Shown here one piece after another: positions 26,182 to 34,785 of a DNA stretch of 56,899 bases. The position numbers and the translations under genes are program-made. Origin of the DNA: QQVM01 sp035341855 (GTDB lineage Bacteria; Bacteroidota; Bacteroidia; AKYH767-A; 2013-40CM-41-45). A model generated the notes under the pieces. The model worked only from the letters and a program-made list of their open reading frames with translations. It ran no database searches and had not been told where the DNA came from. Numbering within the stretch: the stretch's first letter is position 1; every line of letters starts with the position of its first letter. The stretch spans positions 1 to 56,899 of the forward strand of contig DAOQWA010000017.1 in NCBI GenBank assembly GCA_035341855.1, read 5' to 3'.

Positions 26182-27309
26182 ATGAGTGCACAAATTTACC
26201 ATATCGCACTTGTACTCGGTTCCATGCGAATGGGCGGTGCAGAACGTGCATCACTGAATTTAATTAATGAATTTGTTGCCAGAGGGGTACGTTGTGATCT
26301 GGTATTGGTGCAGGCAGAAGGAGAATTGCTTTCTGAACTTGATCCTGAAGTAAATATAGTTCCCTTGGGAAAAGGTCGCACGCTTTATTCAGTTTTTGCA
26401 ATGAGAAGATACCTGAAAAAGATCAGACCACAGGTTGTTATCGCAGGACAAACACATGTGCAAATAATGACCCTGCTGGCCAGGAAACGATCACTATCCA
26501 ATATTCCTGTTATCCTGAATGAACACAGTACCTTCTCTACTAATAATCCGGGCAGTACATTTAAAGGCAGACTCACAAGATTGTTTGCAAAATATATTTT
26601 TAATCATGCTGATGCAATCACAGCAGTATCGCAGGGTGTGAAAAAAGATCTTCTACAAGAGTTTCCTTTTCTTGGTCCGAAATTAGACGTCATCTATAAT
26701 CCTGTTGTTGGAAGAACTCTTTTTGAAAAAAGTAGATTGGAAGTTCAAATGCCATGGGATAAAAGAGAATCTATTCCTGTGATTCTTGGCCTTGGTCGCC
26801 TTGTACCTGACAAAGATTTTGAAAATTTACTGCATGCCGTCGCAATTGCCAGGAAATCTCAACGTATACGTTTGTTAATTGCAGGTGATGGTCCTGATAA
26901 GGAAAAACTTGTGAAACTGGCTGAGAAATTATCATATGGGAATGATATTAATTTTATGGGGCTTTCTGATAATCCATATTCACTAATGAAACAAGCGGAT
27001 CTTTTTGTGCTTTCATCAAGAAGAGAAGGGCTGCCGATGTCACTGATTGAAGCTCTGGCATGTGGCTGCAGAGTAGTAAGCACTGATTGTGAAAGCGGGC
27101 CTTCAGAAATATTAAATAAAGGAGAGTACGGTCGCCTGGTTCCTGTCGCAGATGCAGATTTACTTTCTAAAGCTATTTTAAGTTCATTGAAGGATAAGGT
27201 CCAAAAGGATTCAGGTAATGAGGCAATTCATCCTTTTTATGTTGAAACGGTTTGTGATAATTATTCAAGATTAATTATATCATTGTTAGGCCGGGGAGTA
27301 AAAGCATGA
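26182..27309 (+). CDS. Glycosyltransferase family 4 protein
   Basis: A 375-residue GT-B enzyme with the complete GT4 pattern. The N-terminal domain opens HIALVLGSMRMGGAERASLN, the GGAE glycine-rich acceptor loop. The donor domain has VILGLGRLVPDKDFENLLHA, LLIAGDGPDKEKLVKLAEKL, NINFMGLSDNPY-like spacing, and the E-x7-E type block LFVLSSRREGLPMSLIEALA then CGCRVVSTDCESGPSEIL. The ATG at 26182, one base after the stop of the Wzy-like gene, is preferred over an upstream in-frame ATG inside that gene because the family alignment starts here. It overlaps the next glycosyltransferase by four bases. It probably adds one sugar of the ManNAcA-containing unit. Confidence 0.93.
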   Translation: MSAQIYHIALVLGSMRMGGAERASLNLINEFVARGVRCDLVLVQAEGELLSELDPEVNIVPLGKGRTLYSVFAMRRYLKKIRPQVVIAGQTHVQIMTLLARKRSLSNIPVILNEHSTFSTNNPGSTFKGRLTRLFAKYIFNHADAITAVSQGVKKDLLQEFPFLGPKLDVIYNPVVGRTLFEKSRLEVQMPWDKRESIPVILGLGRLVPDKDFENLLHAVAIARKSQRIRLLIAGDGPDKEKLVKLAEKLSYGNDINFMGLSDNPYSLMKQADLFVLSSRREGLPMSLIEALACGCRVVSTDCESGPSEILNKGEYGRLVPVADADLLSKAILSSLKDKVQKDSGNEAIHPFYVETVCDNYSRLIISLLGRGVKA

Positions 27310-28328
27310 GCAAAACCAGAATCGTACTTATCGGGCCAATGCCGCCACCCAATGGCGGAGTCTCTACTCACTTGTCAAGATTGCTGAAAAGAAGCCAGTC
27401 AGAGAAAGACTTGCAACTGAGTGTGATCGATCTTAGACGATTTAGAGTACATAGAACCTCTGACTCAAGTCAAAATCCATTCACACTTATTCGTACTTTT
27501 TTATTGGCTGATGTTTTCCATTTTCATCTTAGTCGTAATCTAAAACTGTGGCTCATTAAAATTGCAAGATCTTTTGGTAAGAAAATAATATATACACATC
27601 ACAATTCTCGCAACTTGAAGGATCCTGTTACATTAATGACTATGAGAATTTCGCATCAGGTGATACTTGTGCGTCCGCTACAAGATGCTTTACCGGAGGA
27701 CATTCAAAATAGAATACATGTAATTCCGGCATATCTTCCTTCATCAACCAAGAGCACCATACCATCCGAATTGAAGGAAAGGATCGGTGACAGGAAAATT
27801 ATTTTTGCTCATTGTTACCAGAAAAAAGGCGAAACTTTACTGGTCGATGGAAAAGATCTCTATGGCTTTGATATAATTTTGGATGCTTTTGAAATTATGC
27901 ACAGGGATAAATTTCCCCCGGGCTACATTTTGATTCTTGCAGACCCCGCTGATGGGATGAAGGAAATGTACAAAGAGCGTATAGATGAGCTGGTTAAGAA
28001 TTATAACATGTCTGTTATATATTGGAACAAAGAGCTTGATTTCTCTGCAGCTTTAGATCATTGCGCTCTAGTTATCCGTGCCACCCGTTCAGACGGGGAT
28101 GCGGTGTCCATCAGAGAAGCATTGCAGGCAGGAGTGCCGGTAATTGCAAGCAACTGCGTTGAAAGGCCGCATGGAGTGATAAGTTTTGTTTCAGGCGATT
28201 CCTTTTCATTGTCATCTGCACTAGCAAAACATTTTGAAAGCCCCGGAAACAGAATTTTCTCTCAAACTGACTATGCACCTCAAATTTTCAGAATTTACCG
28301 ATCGCTCAGTAATACTGTTGAGAAATAA
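27306..28328 (+). CDS. Glycosyltransferase (GT4-like)
   Basis: A 340-residue GT-B-like enzyme. The start RIVLIGPMPPPNGGVSTHLS is the typical acceptor-domain N-terminus of bacterial GT4 enzymes with a glycine-rich loop. YTHHNSRNLKD and VILVRPLQDALP follow in the first domain. The donor domain is shorter and more diverged (FDIILDAFEIMHRDKFPPGY, VIRATRSDGDAVSIREALQA then GVPVIASNCVERPHGV). The latter retains the SIREAL glutamate and the GxPVIAS block. Its start overlaps the stop of the preceding glycosyltransferase by four bases, so the two are coupled. Substrate unknown. Confidence 0.87.
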   Translation: MSKTRIVLIGPMPPPNGGVSTHLSRLLKRSQSEKDLQLSVIDLRRFRVHRTSDSSQNPFTLIRTFLLADVFHFHLSRNLKLWLIKIARSFGKKIIYTHHNSRNLKDPVTLMTMRISHQVILVRPLQDALPEDIQNRIHVIPAYLPSSTKSTIPSELKERIGDRKIIFAHCYQKKGETLLVDGKDLYGFDIILDAFEIMHRDKFPPGYILILADPADGMKEMYKERIDELVKNYNMSVIYWNKELDFSAALDHCALVIRATRSDGDAVSIREALQAGVPVIASNCVERPHGVISFVSGDSFSLSSALAKHFESPGNRIFSQTDYAPQIFRIYRSLSNTVEK

Positions 28329-28383
28329 ATTTTGATTGAGGAAAATTATTCTGACTTTCTGTAGGATAAGCGGGCAATTTTTT

Positions 28384-28391
28384 TAACTTTG
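28384..28391 (+). promoter_or_regulatory. Possible -7 promoter element of the heparinase-fold gene
   Basis: TAACTTTG fits TAnnTTTG and lies 30 bases before the start of the next gene, in the 93-base gap after the preceding glycosyltransferase. No good TTG at -33 is seen. Confidence 0.4.
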
Positions 28392-28421
28392 ATTGATTGG
28401 CTTTTTTGATTCAGGGTTTCC

Positions 28422-29993
28422 ATGAATATCATTCGTTTTCTGCATACTGTTCGTAATTTTCAAGCGGATCAGATCCGTCAGAAGATGGTGTATAGCCTGG
28501 CGAAGAGTAAAGCGGCACAAAGTCTTCATAAGAATTACACATTCAATTCTTCCGGTATTTTTCCATTACACTATACCAATACAGCCGTAGTTCCAAAGTA
28601 TTACGAACAAGGCAAATTTACTTTTTTAAATAGTCAGTTAAGTTTCACCGGCAGTCCTCCCTGGAATGAAATGAAGCATGGAATATTATGGAACATGCGT
28701 TTGAATTCATTTGAATACCTGTTGCAGAATAATATTGAAAAGGATAAAGGAGTGGAGTTGATACGGGATTTTATCGTACATTCTTCTTCTAACAGAACTT
28801 TATATGATTCATACACTGTTTCGCAAAGGATTATAAACTGGACAAGTTTTATATCAAAACATTCCATCAAGGACAGTGAATTATTAGGTTTTCTCTATAG
28901 GCAGGCATGTTATCTTGCCAGTAACCCTGAATACCATCTTAGAAATAATCATTTACTTGAGAATGGTTTTGCTCTTATTAGAGCGGCTTTGTTTTTTCAG
29001 GATTCAAAGCTTCGAAAGAAAGCAGAACGAATACTTATAGATGAATTAGGACGTCAAATTCTTAGAGATGGAGCACATTTTGAGTTGAGCCCTATGTATC
29101 ATTGTATAGTTTTACGTCATACTCTGGAGACAATCGAAATACTTAATTCAAATGACAACAAAGGAGATGGGGTTTTGCTTTCTAAGTTAAGGGATACAGC
29201 ATCCAGTATGTGCGGATGGTTGAAGAACATTGCATTCGATAATGGTGATCTGCCTCAACTCAACGATTCCGGTGATGAAACTCATTCCTGGTTTGCATTG
29301 TTTAAATATGCCGATAGTCTGGGAATAAAATGTAAACCCAATGCACTTGGTCCTTGCGGTTACAGAAAATTCAGGAATAGTCATTTTGAAATGCTTGTAG
29401 ACGTGAATGGTTTGACGCCATCGTTTGCACCAGGTCATAGTCATGCAGACACATTTCACTTTCTCCTGCATGTTTTTGGGTCTCCCTTTATCGTCGACAC
29501 AGGCGTTTCAACATACTCTCCAGGTCCTGTGCGTGCCTACGAACGTTCGACACAGGCACACAATACTGTGATGATAGAAAACAGAGATCAAAGTGAAGTT
29601 TATGGAAGTTTTCGCGTTGGCAGGAAAGCCTCTGTGTATAATTTAAAAGAGGCCAGAAATTTCATCTCAGCCTCACACAATGGATATAAAATAATTGGTG
29701 CAATTCACCATCGAAGCTTCGATTTTGGTGATAGAGAGATAGTTATTCATGACAGGATAGATCCCGGTGCCGGGCTTAATGCTACAGCGTTTTTCCATGT
29801 TCATAAAAATTGTTTTTTGAGTCTCAGGGAAGGAAAATTATTTTCTAAGTTTGTTCAACTTAGTTTTGAGGGAGCCGAAAAGGTTCAGCTTTGTGATACA
29901 TGGGTGGCTCCGGCATTTGGCGTGAGGCATCCTTCTAAAAAGATCAAAGTTGATTTTAAGGGTGAACTCACAACAAGGATTTCATTGCCTTGA
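28422..29993 (+). CDS. Heparinase II/III-family protein, no signal peptide
   Basis: A 523-residue protein with the two-part lyase architecture. An N-terminal alpha/alpha toroid (residues ~90-310, with YHLRNNHLLENGFALIRAAL containing the NNH block, and RDGAHFELSPMYH) is followed by a beta-sandwich with the heparinase II/III block FAPGHSHADTFHF, PFIVDTGVSTYSPGPVRAYE and STQAHNTVMIENRDQSEVYG. In the family the histidines of PGHSHAD and AHNT help bind metal or act in catalysis; both are present. Members cleave uronic-acid glycans by beta-elimination. The N-terminus has no signal peptide, so it may act on lipid-linked intermediates in the cytoplasm or leave by another route. Its place beside wecB/wecC suggests a ManNAcA-containing glycan as substrate (inference). 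Confidence 0.87.
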   Translation: MNIIRFLHTVRNFQADQIRQKMVYSLAKSKAAQSLHKNYTFNSSGIFPLHYTNTAVVPKYYEQGKFTFLNSQLSFTGSPPWNEMKHGILWNMRLNSFEYLLQNNIEKDKGVELIRDFIVHSSSNRTLYDSYTVSQRIINWTSFISKHSIKDSELLGFLYRQACYLASNPEYHLRNNHLLENGFALIRAALFFQDSKLRKKAERILIDELGRQILRDGAHFELSPMYHCIVLRHTLETIEILNSNDNKGDGVLLSKLRDTASSMCGWLKNIAFDNGDLPQLNDSGDETHSWFALFKYADSLGIKCKPNALGPCGYRKFRNSHFEMLVDVNGLTPSFAPGHSHADTFHFLLHVFGSPFIVDTGVSTYSPGPVRAYERSTQAHNTVMIENRDQSEVYGSFRVGRKASVYNLKEARNFISASHNGYKIIGAIHHRSFDFGDREIVIHDRIDPGAGLNATAFFHVHKNCFLSLREGKLFSKFVQLSFEGAEKVQLCDTWVAPAFGVRHPSKKIKVDFKGELTTRISLP

Positions 29994-30000
29994 GAATTCA

Positions 30001-31203
30001 TTGAAAGTTATTAATGTCATAACCCCTCATTTTACGCCTGAGATAACGGCGGCTGCGCATCGCATAGATGCAGTAGTATCAACTCTTGCAGGTGAGTTTA
30101 AGGTGAATGTATTCACCCTTACTGAAAGGGGAAAAAAGGCCGGCGCTTCCCAGGTCCAGATTGCAGACAATGTGACTGTACACTCCATAAATTTGCCCGG
30201 TTATGCTAAGTCAATGTTTTTTATCCGGGCTTTATATGAATTATATTATTCGATCAAAATATGCAAGCTGGCTTCGGATCATGAGGCTGATATCACCTTT
30301 GTAACTTCACCTTACATGTTTTTACTTCCTGTTGCTACTTTTTTTTCGGGCAAGAGTAAGTTGATAGCGGATGTAAGGGATCTGGTTTGGTGTTATTTAC
30401 CTAAAAATAATTTTATTCAGCATCTTATCAGAAGTCGGTTTGAAAAACTAATAAGTCATTATATCACCCTTTACGACCACGTTACGGTTACAAACAGATC
30501 GGAGAAAAAATGGCTTCTTGAGAATACAAGTTTGCCGAATGATAAAATTACCATTCTTAGCAATGGCATTTCTGCAGAAAGATTCGAACGATTATGTTCC
30601 CTGAAATACCACGGTAAGAAAGACCCCTTTGTAATTACTTACGTGGGTAATATTGGTAACGGGCAAGATCTGCAACCTTTGATCGATACAGTTAAAAACC
30701 TGAAAGGTGTAAGGTTGAATATAATCGGTGATGGTATCGAACAAAAGAAATTTGAACAGCAAATCAAGCATGATAAAATTTCTAATATTCAACTGCATGG
30801 CAAGTTGAAGTGGAATAGAATACTACCCTTTTACCAAAGCAGTTCTGTCTTATATGCACGTCTTGGGGAAAATTACAACAGTGCTATTCCTTCAAAACTT
30901 TTCGAATACCTGAGCACAGGTTTACCTGTTATTTTTCACGGTAGAGGAGAAGCGAAGGAATTATTGGCGCAATTTGAAAATACATTCATAGTTGAAGAAA
31001 GAGATAATGGAAGTCTTGAAGAGGTATTGTTGCAATTGAAGAAAACCGATCCGGACCATTCTGCGTTGAACAGAGAACTGATCGCTTCGCAATATTTGAG
31101 AGGAGATATTAATCAAAATCTTTTTCCGGTAATTGATAAGCTGCTTTCTATTTCGGCTGAAAATCCAATAAATCAAGAATCAGTCCCACTCATATTGCAG
31201 TAA
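30001..31203 (+). CDS. Glycosyltransferase family 4 protein
   Basis: A GT4 enzyme of about 400 residues. The N-terminal domain begins KVINVITPHFTPEITAAAHR, as in many fucosyl/mannosaminuronyl-type GT4 proteins, with YITLYDHVTVTNRSEKKWL and KITILSNGIS before the donor domain. The donor domain shows ITYVGNIGNGQDLQPLIDTV, NIIGDGIEQKKFEQQI, NIQLHGKLKWNRILPFYQSS and SAIPSKLFEYLSTGLPVIFH, where the E-containing SKLFEYLS block binds the nucleotide sugar. An in-frame ATG at 29950 lies inside the preceding gene; the TTG at 30001, seven bases after that gene's stop, fits the family start better. It is the last gene of the second polysaccharide locus. Confidence 0.9.
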   Translation: MKVINVITPHFTPEITAAAHRIDAVVSTLAGEFKVNVFTLTERGKKAGASQVQIADNVTVHSINLPGYAKSMFFIRALYELYYSIKICKLASDHEADITFVTSPYMFLLPVATFFSGKSKLIADVRDLVWCYLPKNNFIQHLIRSRFEKLISHYITLYDHVTVTNRSEKKWLLENTSLPNDKITILSNGISAERFERLCSLKYHGKKDPFVITYVGNIGNGQDLQPLIDTVKNLKGVRLNIIGDGIEQKKFEQQIKHDKISNIQLHGKLKWNRILPFYQSSSVLYARLGENYNSAIPSKLFEYLSTGLPVIFHGRGEAKELLAQFENTFIVEERDNGSLEEVLLQLKKTDPDHSALNRELIASQYLRGDINQNLFPVIDKLLSISAENPINQESVPLILQ

Positions 31204-31217
31204 GATGCGTTTTGATC

Positions 31218-31247
31218 TTTGCAATTTGAAGGATTTTACTAAACTTG
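31218..31247 (+). promoter_or_regulatory. Probable promoter of the cytochrome oxidase accessory operon
   Basis: TTTG at 31218-31221, an 18-base spacer and TAAACTTG at 31240-31247 (one mismatch to TAnnTTTG) precede the heme O synthase start at 31269. This is where a new functional block begins after the polysaccharide genes. Confidence 0.45.
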
Positions 31248-31268
31248 CAGCGCATTTCAAGCATTAGA

Positions 31269-32171
31269 ATGTCAGATAAATCCTTGACACTCACAGAACA
31301 AGTGTCTTTTTCAAGCAAGCTTCAAGATTATATACTCCTAACCAAATTCAGGTTGTCCGGTTTGGTGGTATTCTCTGCAGCTATGGGTTATATAATTGCC
31401 TCAGGTTCCGGATTTTCCTGGACTCGATTAGGTATACTCATGATAGGGGGATTTTTAGTGACAGGCGCATCCAATGGTTTTAATCAGGTGTTGGAAAAAG
31501 ATCTTGATAAGCTGATGGATCGTACATCAAACAGGCCATTACCCTCGGGGAGGATGAGTATTTCTGAAGCACTTATGGCATCGATCTTTATGGGCATTTC
31601 CGGTGTAGGGATTTTATGGCTGGCAATCAATCCATTATGTGGGGTGCTAAGCTTACTTTCTCTACTTATTTATGTGTTCATTTACACACCTGCGAAAAAA
31701 CTGACACCTTTTTCAGTGCTTATCGGAGCTATCCCGGGAGCATTTCCACCCTTGCTTGGCTGGATCGCTTATACCGGTGAAGTTGGTTTGGAAGGTCTGG
31801 CATTGTATGCCATTCAATTCATATGGCAATTCCCTCATTTTTGGGCAATTGCATGGGTGTTGCATGATGATTATGCCAAGGCGGGATTTAAAATGTTGCC
31901 ATCCGGTGGAGGAAGAAATAAAAAATCAGCCTACCAAACACTGGTTTATGCTATCTGCTTAATCCCGATGGCACTCCTTCCGCAATTTTTCGGATTTACA
32001 GGTACTATCAGCACAATTCTTATGTTGATTTGTGGTTTGATGTTTACATTTCAGGCTGTCAATCTCTATATTACTTGCGAGACAAAAGCCGCACAAAAAT
32101 TGATGTTTGGATCGTTTATATATTTGCCATTGGTGCAGATCGTTTGGATGATTGATAAATTATTTAATTAA
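31269..32171 (+). CDS. cyoE: Heme O synthase (protoheme IX farnesyltransferase)
   Basis: Transfers a farnesyl group to heme b to make heme O, the precursor of heme A for cytochrome oxidase. It is a 300-residue UbiA-superfamily membrane protein. The aspartate-rich prenyl-binding site is visible as NGFNQVLEKDLDKLMDRTSN then RPLPSGRMS. The second site follows after IGAIPGAFPPLLGWIAYTGE, in the WQFPHFWAIAWVLHDDYAKA block with its histidines and aspartates. About eight or nine membrane segments are present. The ATG at 31269 is preferred to an in-frame TTG 24 bases earlier. The product name ctaB is also used in Bacteroidota. The next gene is cytochrome oxidase subunit III, four bases downstream. 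Confidence 0.95.
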   Translation: MSDKSLTLTEQVSFSSKLQDYILLTKFRLSGLVVFSAAMGYIIASGSGFSWTRLGILMIGGFLVTGASNGFNQVLEKDLDKLMDRTSNRPLPSGRMSISEALMASIFMGISGVGILWLAINPLCGVLSLLSLLIYVFIYTPAKKLTPFSVLIGAIPGAFPPLLGWIAYTGEVGLEGLALYAIQFIWQFPHFWAIAWVLHDDYAKAGFKMLPSGGGRNKKSAYQTLVYAICLIPMALLPQFFGFTGTISTILMLICGLMFTFQAVNLYITCETKAAQKLMFGSFIYLPLVQIVWMIDKLFN

Positions 32172-32175
32172 TAAT

Positions 32176-32829
32176 ATGGATATCGTGATGCAGGGGGACA
32201 ATAGAAGTGGCAACCTAATGAGAGCTAAGAGAAGCCTTCTTTTATTAGGAATTGTCAGCATCGTTATGCTTTTTGCCGGATTAACATCAGGTTACATTGT
32301 CAGACAGGGTGAGGGCAAATGGCTGGAATTTGCATTGCCTAACATGTTTGTCATCAGTACAATCCTGATACTGATAAGCAGTATCCCAATGCAGTGGGCC
32401 TTATACTCTATCAAGAACGACCGACCAAAAAATCTCATGACAGGTTTGGTCTTGACAGCTATTCTTGGATCAGCATTCGTTCTTACTCAATATCTGGCCT
32501 GGTCGGAATTATTCAATCATGGTATTGCTTTTACCGGCCGTATTAAAGATGTCACAACAGATTTTACCTATATACCATCAGGTGTTGAAACGGTGGAACA
32601 GGCAGGCGAGGCCGGAAACGTTGCAGGATCATTTCTTTACGTCATCACCGGTTTACATGTCATCCACCTTCTTGCAGGAATCATTGTATTATTTGTTGTA
32701 TTTTCACGCGCGACAAGAAATAAATACTCAGCCGCTAATTACAACGGCGTGAAAATGTGCACTATATATTGGCACTTCCTGGGAGGCTTGTGGCTGTATT
32801 TATTTTTCTTTTTACTTTACATCCGATAA
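32176..32829 (+). CDS. Cytochrome c oxidase subunit III-like protein (first copy)
   Basis: A 218-residue membrane protein of the heme-copper oxidase subunit III family, with five or more hydrophobic segments. It includes AGLTSGYIVRQGEGKW after the first segment, FVLTQYLAWSELF with the conserved Q/W block, GSFLYVITGLHVIHLLAGII, and the family's C-terminal CTIYWHFLGGLWLYLFFFLL. It is shorter than mitochondrial subunit III. The ATG at 32176 follows the cyoE stop by four bases; an in-frame upstream ATG at 32152 lies inside cyoE. A second subunit III gene follows, an arrangement usual in Bacteroidota oxidase loci. Confidence 0.92.
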   Translation: MDIVMQGDNRSGNLMRAKRSLLLLGIVSIVMLFAGLTSGYIVRQGEGKWLEFALPNMFVISTILILISSIPMQWALYSIKNDRPKNLMTGLVLTAILGSAFVLTQYLAWSELFNHGIAFTGRIKDVTTDFTYIPSGVETVEQAGEAGNVAGSFLYVITGLHVIHLLAGIIVLFVVFSRATRNKYSAANYNGVKMCTIYWHFLGGLWLYLFFFLLYIR

Positions 32830-32882
32830 GAACAAAGCATATTATTACACGTACATAAACAAGAATAAAAAGAATTTAATTC

Positions 32883-33695
32883 ATGGCAAATCAATCAGCT
32901 GTAACACCTTCTTCAGGAAATATCTGGGACGGCGGTAGTTCTCCTTTTTCAGTTCGGTGGGGGAAGATGTATATGTGGATTTTCCTCGTTTCGGATGCTT
33001 TTACATTTTCAAGTCTATTGATTGCCTATGGTGCCATGCGCCATAGATTTCCAGAGATCTGGCCTAAGCCGGGAGATGTCTTCACCCATTTCCCGTTCAT
33101 ACATGCTCATGTACCTTTGATGTACGTAGGTCTGATGACCTTCATACTTATCATGTCATCGGTAACAATGGTGTTAGCAGTTGATGCCGGTCATAGAATG
33201 AAAAGGAAATCAGTGCTGACATGGTTAGGTTGGACCATTGTTGGCGGATTTGTCTTCCTGGGATCACAGGCCTGGGAATGGTATCACTTTATCAAAGGTT
33301 CTGAAAAAGGTGCTTATGTATTGGCTGATGGACGTTATGCCCGAACTGATGATCTTGAACCGGGTGTTTTAAAGTTTCACGATGGAACTGTTGTTGAAGG
33401 AGCAGAAGCTCAAGCCTTGATAGCTTCTTCGGTAAAAAATGTAAAAGGAGCTAACCTCACCGAAAATGAATATGGAAATGTTCCTTTGTTTGGAAATTTC
33501 TTCTTCTTTATAACAGGCTTTCACGGTTTCCACGTATTCAGCGGAGTTGTTATTAATATTATTGTATTTATACTGGTCTACCAAGGCTTCCTTGACAGGA
33601 AAAAAGACTACGAGTTGGTTGAGAAGGTCGGTTTGTACTGGCACTTCGTTGACCTTGTTTGGGTATTTGTATTCACCTTCTTCTATCTCGTTTAA
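32883..33695 (+). CDS. Cytochrome c oxidase subunit III (second copy)
   Basis: A 270-residue member of the heme-copper oxidase subunit III family, with about six membrane segments. The first carries MYMWIFLVSDAFTFSSLLIA, the family's conserved start with the glutamate/aspartate region. LGSQAWEWYHFI, FFITGFHGFHVFSGVVIN with the GxHGxHV block, and LYWHFVDLVWVFVFTFFYL close the protein. A soluble insert of about 55 residues lies near residues 145-200 before the GFHGFHV segment. It follows the first subunit III gene by 53 bases. Catalytic subunits I and II are not in this window. Confidence 0.95.
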   Translation: MANQSAVTPSSGNIWDGGSSPFSVRWGKMYMWIFLVSDAFTFSSLLIAYGAMRHRFPEIWPKPGDVFTHFPFIHAHVPLMYVGLMTFILIMSSVTMVLAVDAGHRMKRKSVLTWLGWTIVGGFVFLGSQAWEWYHFIKGSEKGAYVLADGRYARTDDLEPGVLKFHDGTVVEGAEAQALIASSVKNVKGANLTENEYGNVPLFGNFFFFITGFHGFHVFSGVVINIIVFILVYQGFLDRKKDYELVEKVGLYWHFVDLVWVFVFTFFYLV

Positions 33696-33719
33696 TTAAA
33701 TTAATAAAAGAAATCTGCC

Positions 33720-34058
33720 ATGTCAGACATGCACCACGAAGTAGTTTCGCATGCAAGCGAAGAAAAAGCACACAGTGCGTTAACAACTAAAATGATCTGG
33801 AAAGTATTCTGGATACTTTTAGGGATCACTTTATTTGAAGTGGGAATTTCCTTCACAGGCATTCCACATACAATATTGATCTGGACATTTGTCGCCCTTA
33901 CTCTTGTTAAAGCATACTACATCGTAGGATACTTTATGCATATGAAATTTGAAGTGGTACCATTTCAGTGGGCCATTCTCTTGCCATTTATCCTCATAGT
34001 GTATTTGATATTCATTGCACTTTATGAAGGAACTGTGCTTGGCTATATACCCGGTTAA
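33720..34058 (+). CDS. Cytochrome c oxidase subunit IV family protein
   Basis: A 112-residue protein with three hydrophobic segments (about residues 28-45, 55-75 and 85-105) and a histidine-rich N-terminus (MSDMHHEVVSHASEEKAHS). The central ALTLVKAYYIVGYFMHMKFE is the hallmark of the bacterial subunit IV (CtaF/CyoD-like) family. It lies between a subunit III gene (24 bases upstream) and the SCO gene (14 bases downstream), as in other Bacteroidota. The subunit is small and non-catalytic and stabilises the oxidase core. Confidence 0.93.
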   Translation: MSDMHHEVVSHASEEKAHSALTTKMIWKVFWILLGITLFEVGISFTGIPHTILIWTFVALTLVKAYYIVGYFMHMKFEVVPFQWAILLPFILIVYLIFIALYEGTVLGYIPG

Positions 34059-34072
34059 TCTTTAAAAGAATA

Positions 34073-34729
34073 ATGAGTTCACCTGTCTGGAAAAAGATAG
34101 CCATACCGTTTGCAATTCTTCTCTTCCCTGTTGTATTCTGGCTCGTCCTGATAACAGGGAAGAATCATTTTAAGGCGCTCCCAATCTATGGCCCTATACA
34201 AATCAGCGAACAGGGTGATACCACGTTCCACAGTGTTGGAAGTTTCAGGTTTCAAAATCAGGAAGGAACATGGGTTAGTGACACAGATATTGGCAGCAAA
34301 TTAATTGTCGCCAATTTTTTCTTTGCAACCTGTAAAACTGTTTGTCCTGATATGAATGCTCAAATGTCGAGACTCCAAAGTAAACTTGATGGCGATAGAA
34401 ACATTCAGTTGATCTCATTTACTGTAGACCCCGAGAGCGATAGCGTGCCTGTGTTATTTGATTATGCGAAAAAGATGGGAGCTGACAATTCCAGATGGTG
34501 GTTTCTTACCGGTGACAAAGATTCTATTTATGCAATTGCCAGAGAAGGATTTCTGGTATCCGCAGCTGCAGGTAAGACTGCAGATGATTTTTTTCACAGT
34601 CAGGACTTGATATTACTCGATTCCAAAAGAAGAATTCGTGCAATAGTTGACGGAACTAATTATGCAGAAGTTGACTCCCTTTTTGATCAGATAAAACTTC
34701 TGCACTTCGAAGAGGAGAGGGCCAAATAG
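34073..34729 (+). CDS. SCO1/SenC-family copper chaperone
   Basis: A 218-residue protein with an N-terminal membrane anchor (residues ~9-28) and a periplasmic thioredoxin-like domain. It carries the copper-binding pair in FFFATCKTVCPDMNAQM (C-x3-C) and the distal histidine in DFFHSQDLILLD. Proteins of this family deliver copper to the CuA site of cytochrome oxidase subunit II or reduce its cysteines. The domain's FTVDPESDSVPVLFDYAKKM and WWFLTGDKD blocks are typical. It follows the subunit IV gene by 14 bases and belongs to the same operon. Confidence 0.95.
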   Translation: MSSPVWKKIAIPFAILLFPVVFWLVLITGKNHFKALPIYGPIQISEQGDTTFHSVGSFRFQNQEGTWVSDTDIGSKLIVANFFFATCKTVCPDMNAQMSRLQSKLDGDRNIQLISFTVDPESDSVPVLFDYAKKMGADNSRWWFLTGDKDSIYAIAREGFLVSAAAGKTADDFFHSQDLILLDSKRRIRAIVDGTNYAEVDSLFDQIKLLHFEEERAK

Positions 34730-34754
34730 TTCATAGGCAATTTTGCCATTTAGG

Positions 34755-34770
34755 TTATATTGTAATATAA
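34755..34770. repeat. Short perfect palindrome-like inverted repeat before the DUF420 gene
   Basis: TTATATT and AATATAA flank GT, a 7-base inverted repeat 15 bases before the DUF420 start codon. It could be a regulator site or only AT-rich chance; no promoter box is adjacent. Confidence 0.3.
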
Positions 34771-34785
34771 TTTCAGGACTTACAA

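Noticed and set aside
14568..29993. Exosortase/PEP-CTERM-associated exopolysaccharide locus
   Set aside because: The deacetylase and glycosyltransferases recall such loci, but no exosortase gene or PEP-CTERM protein is in the window.
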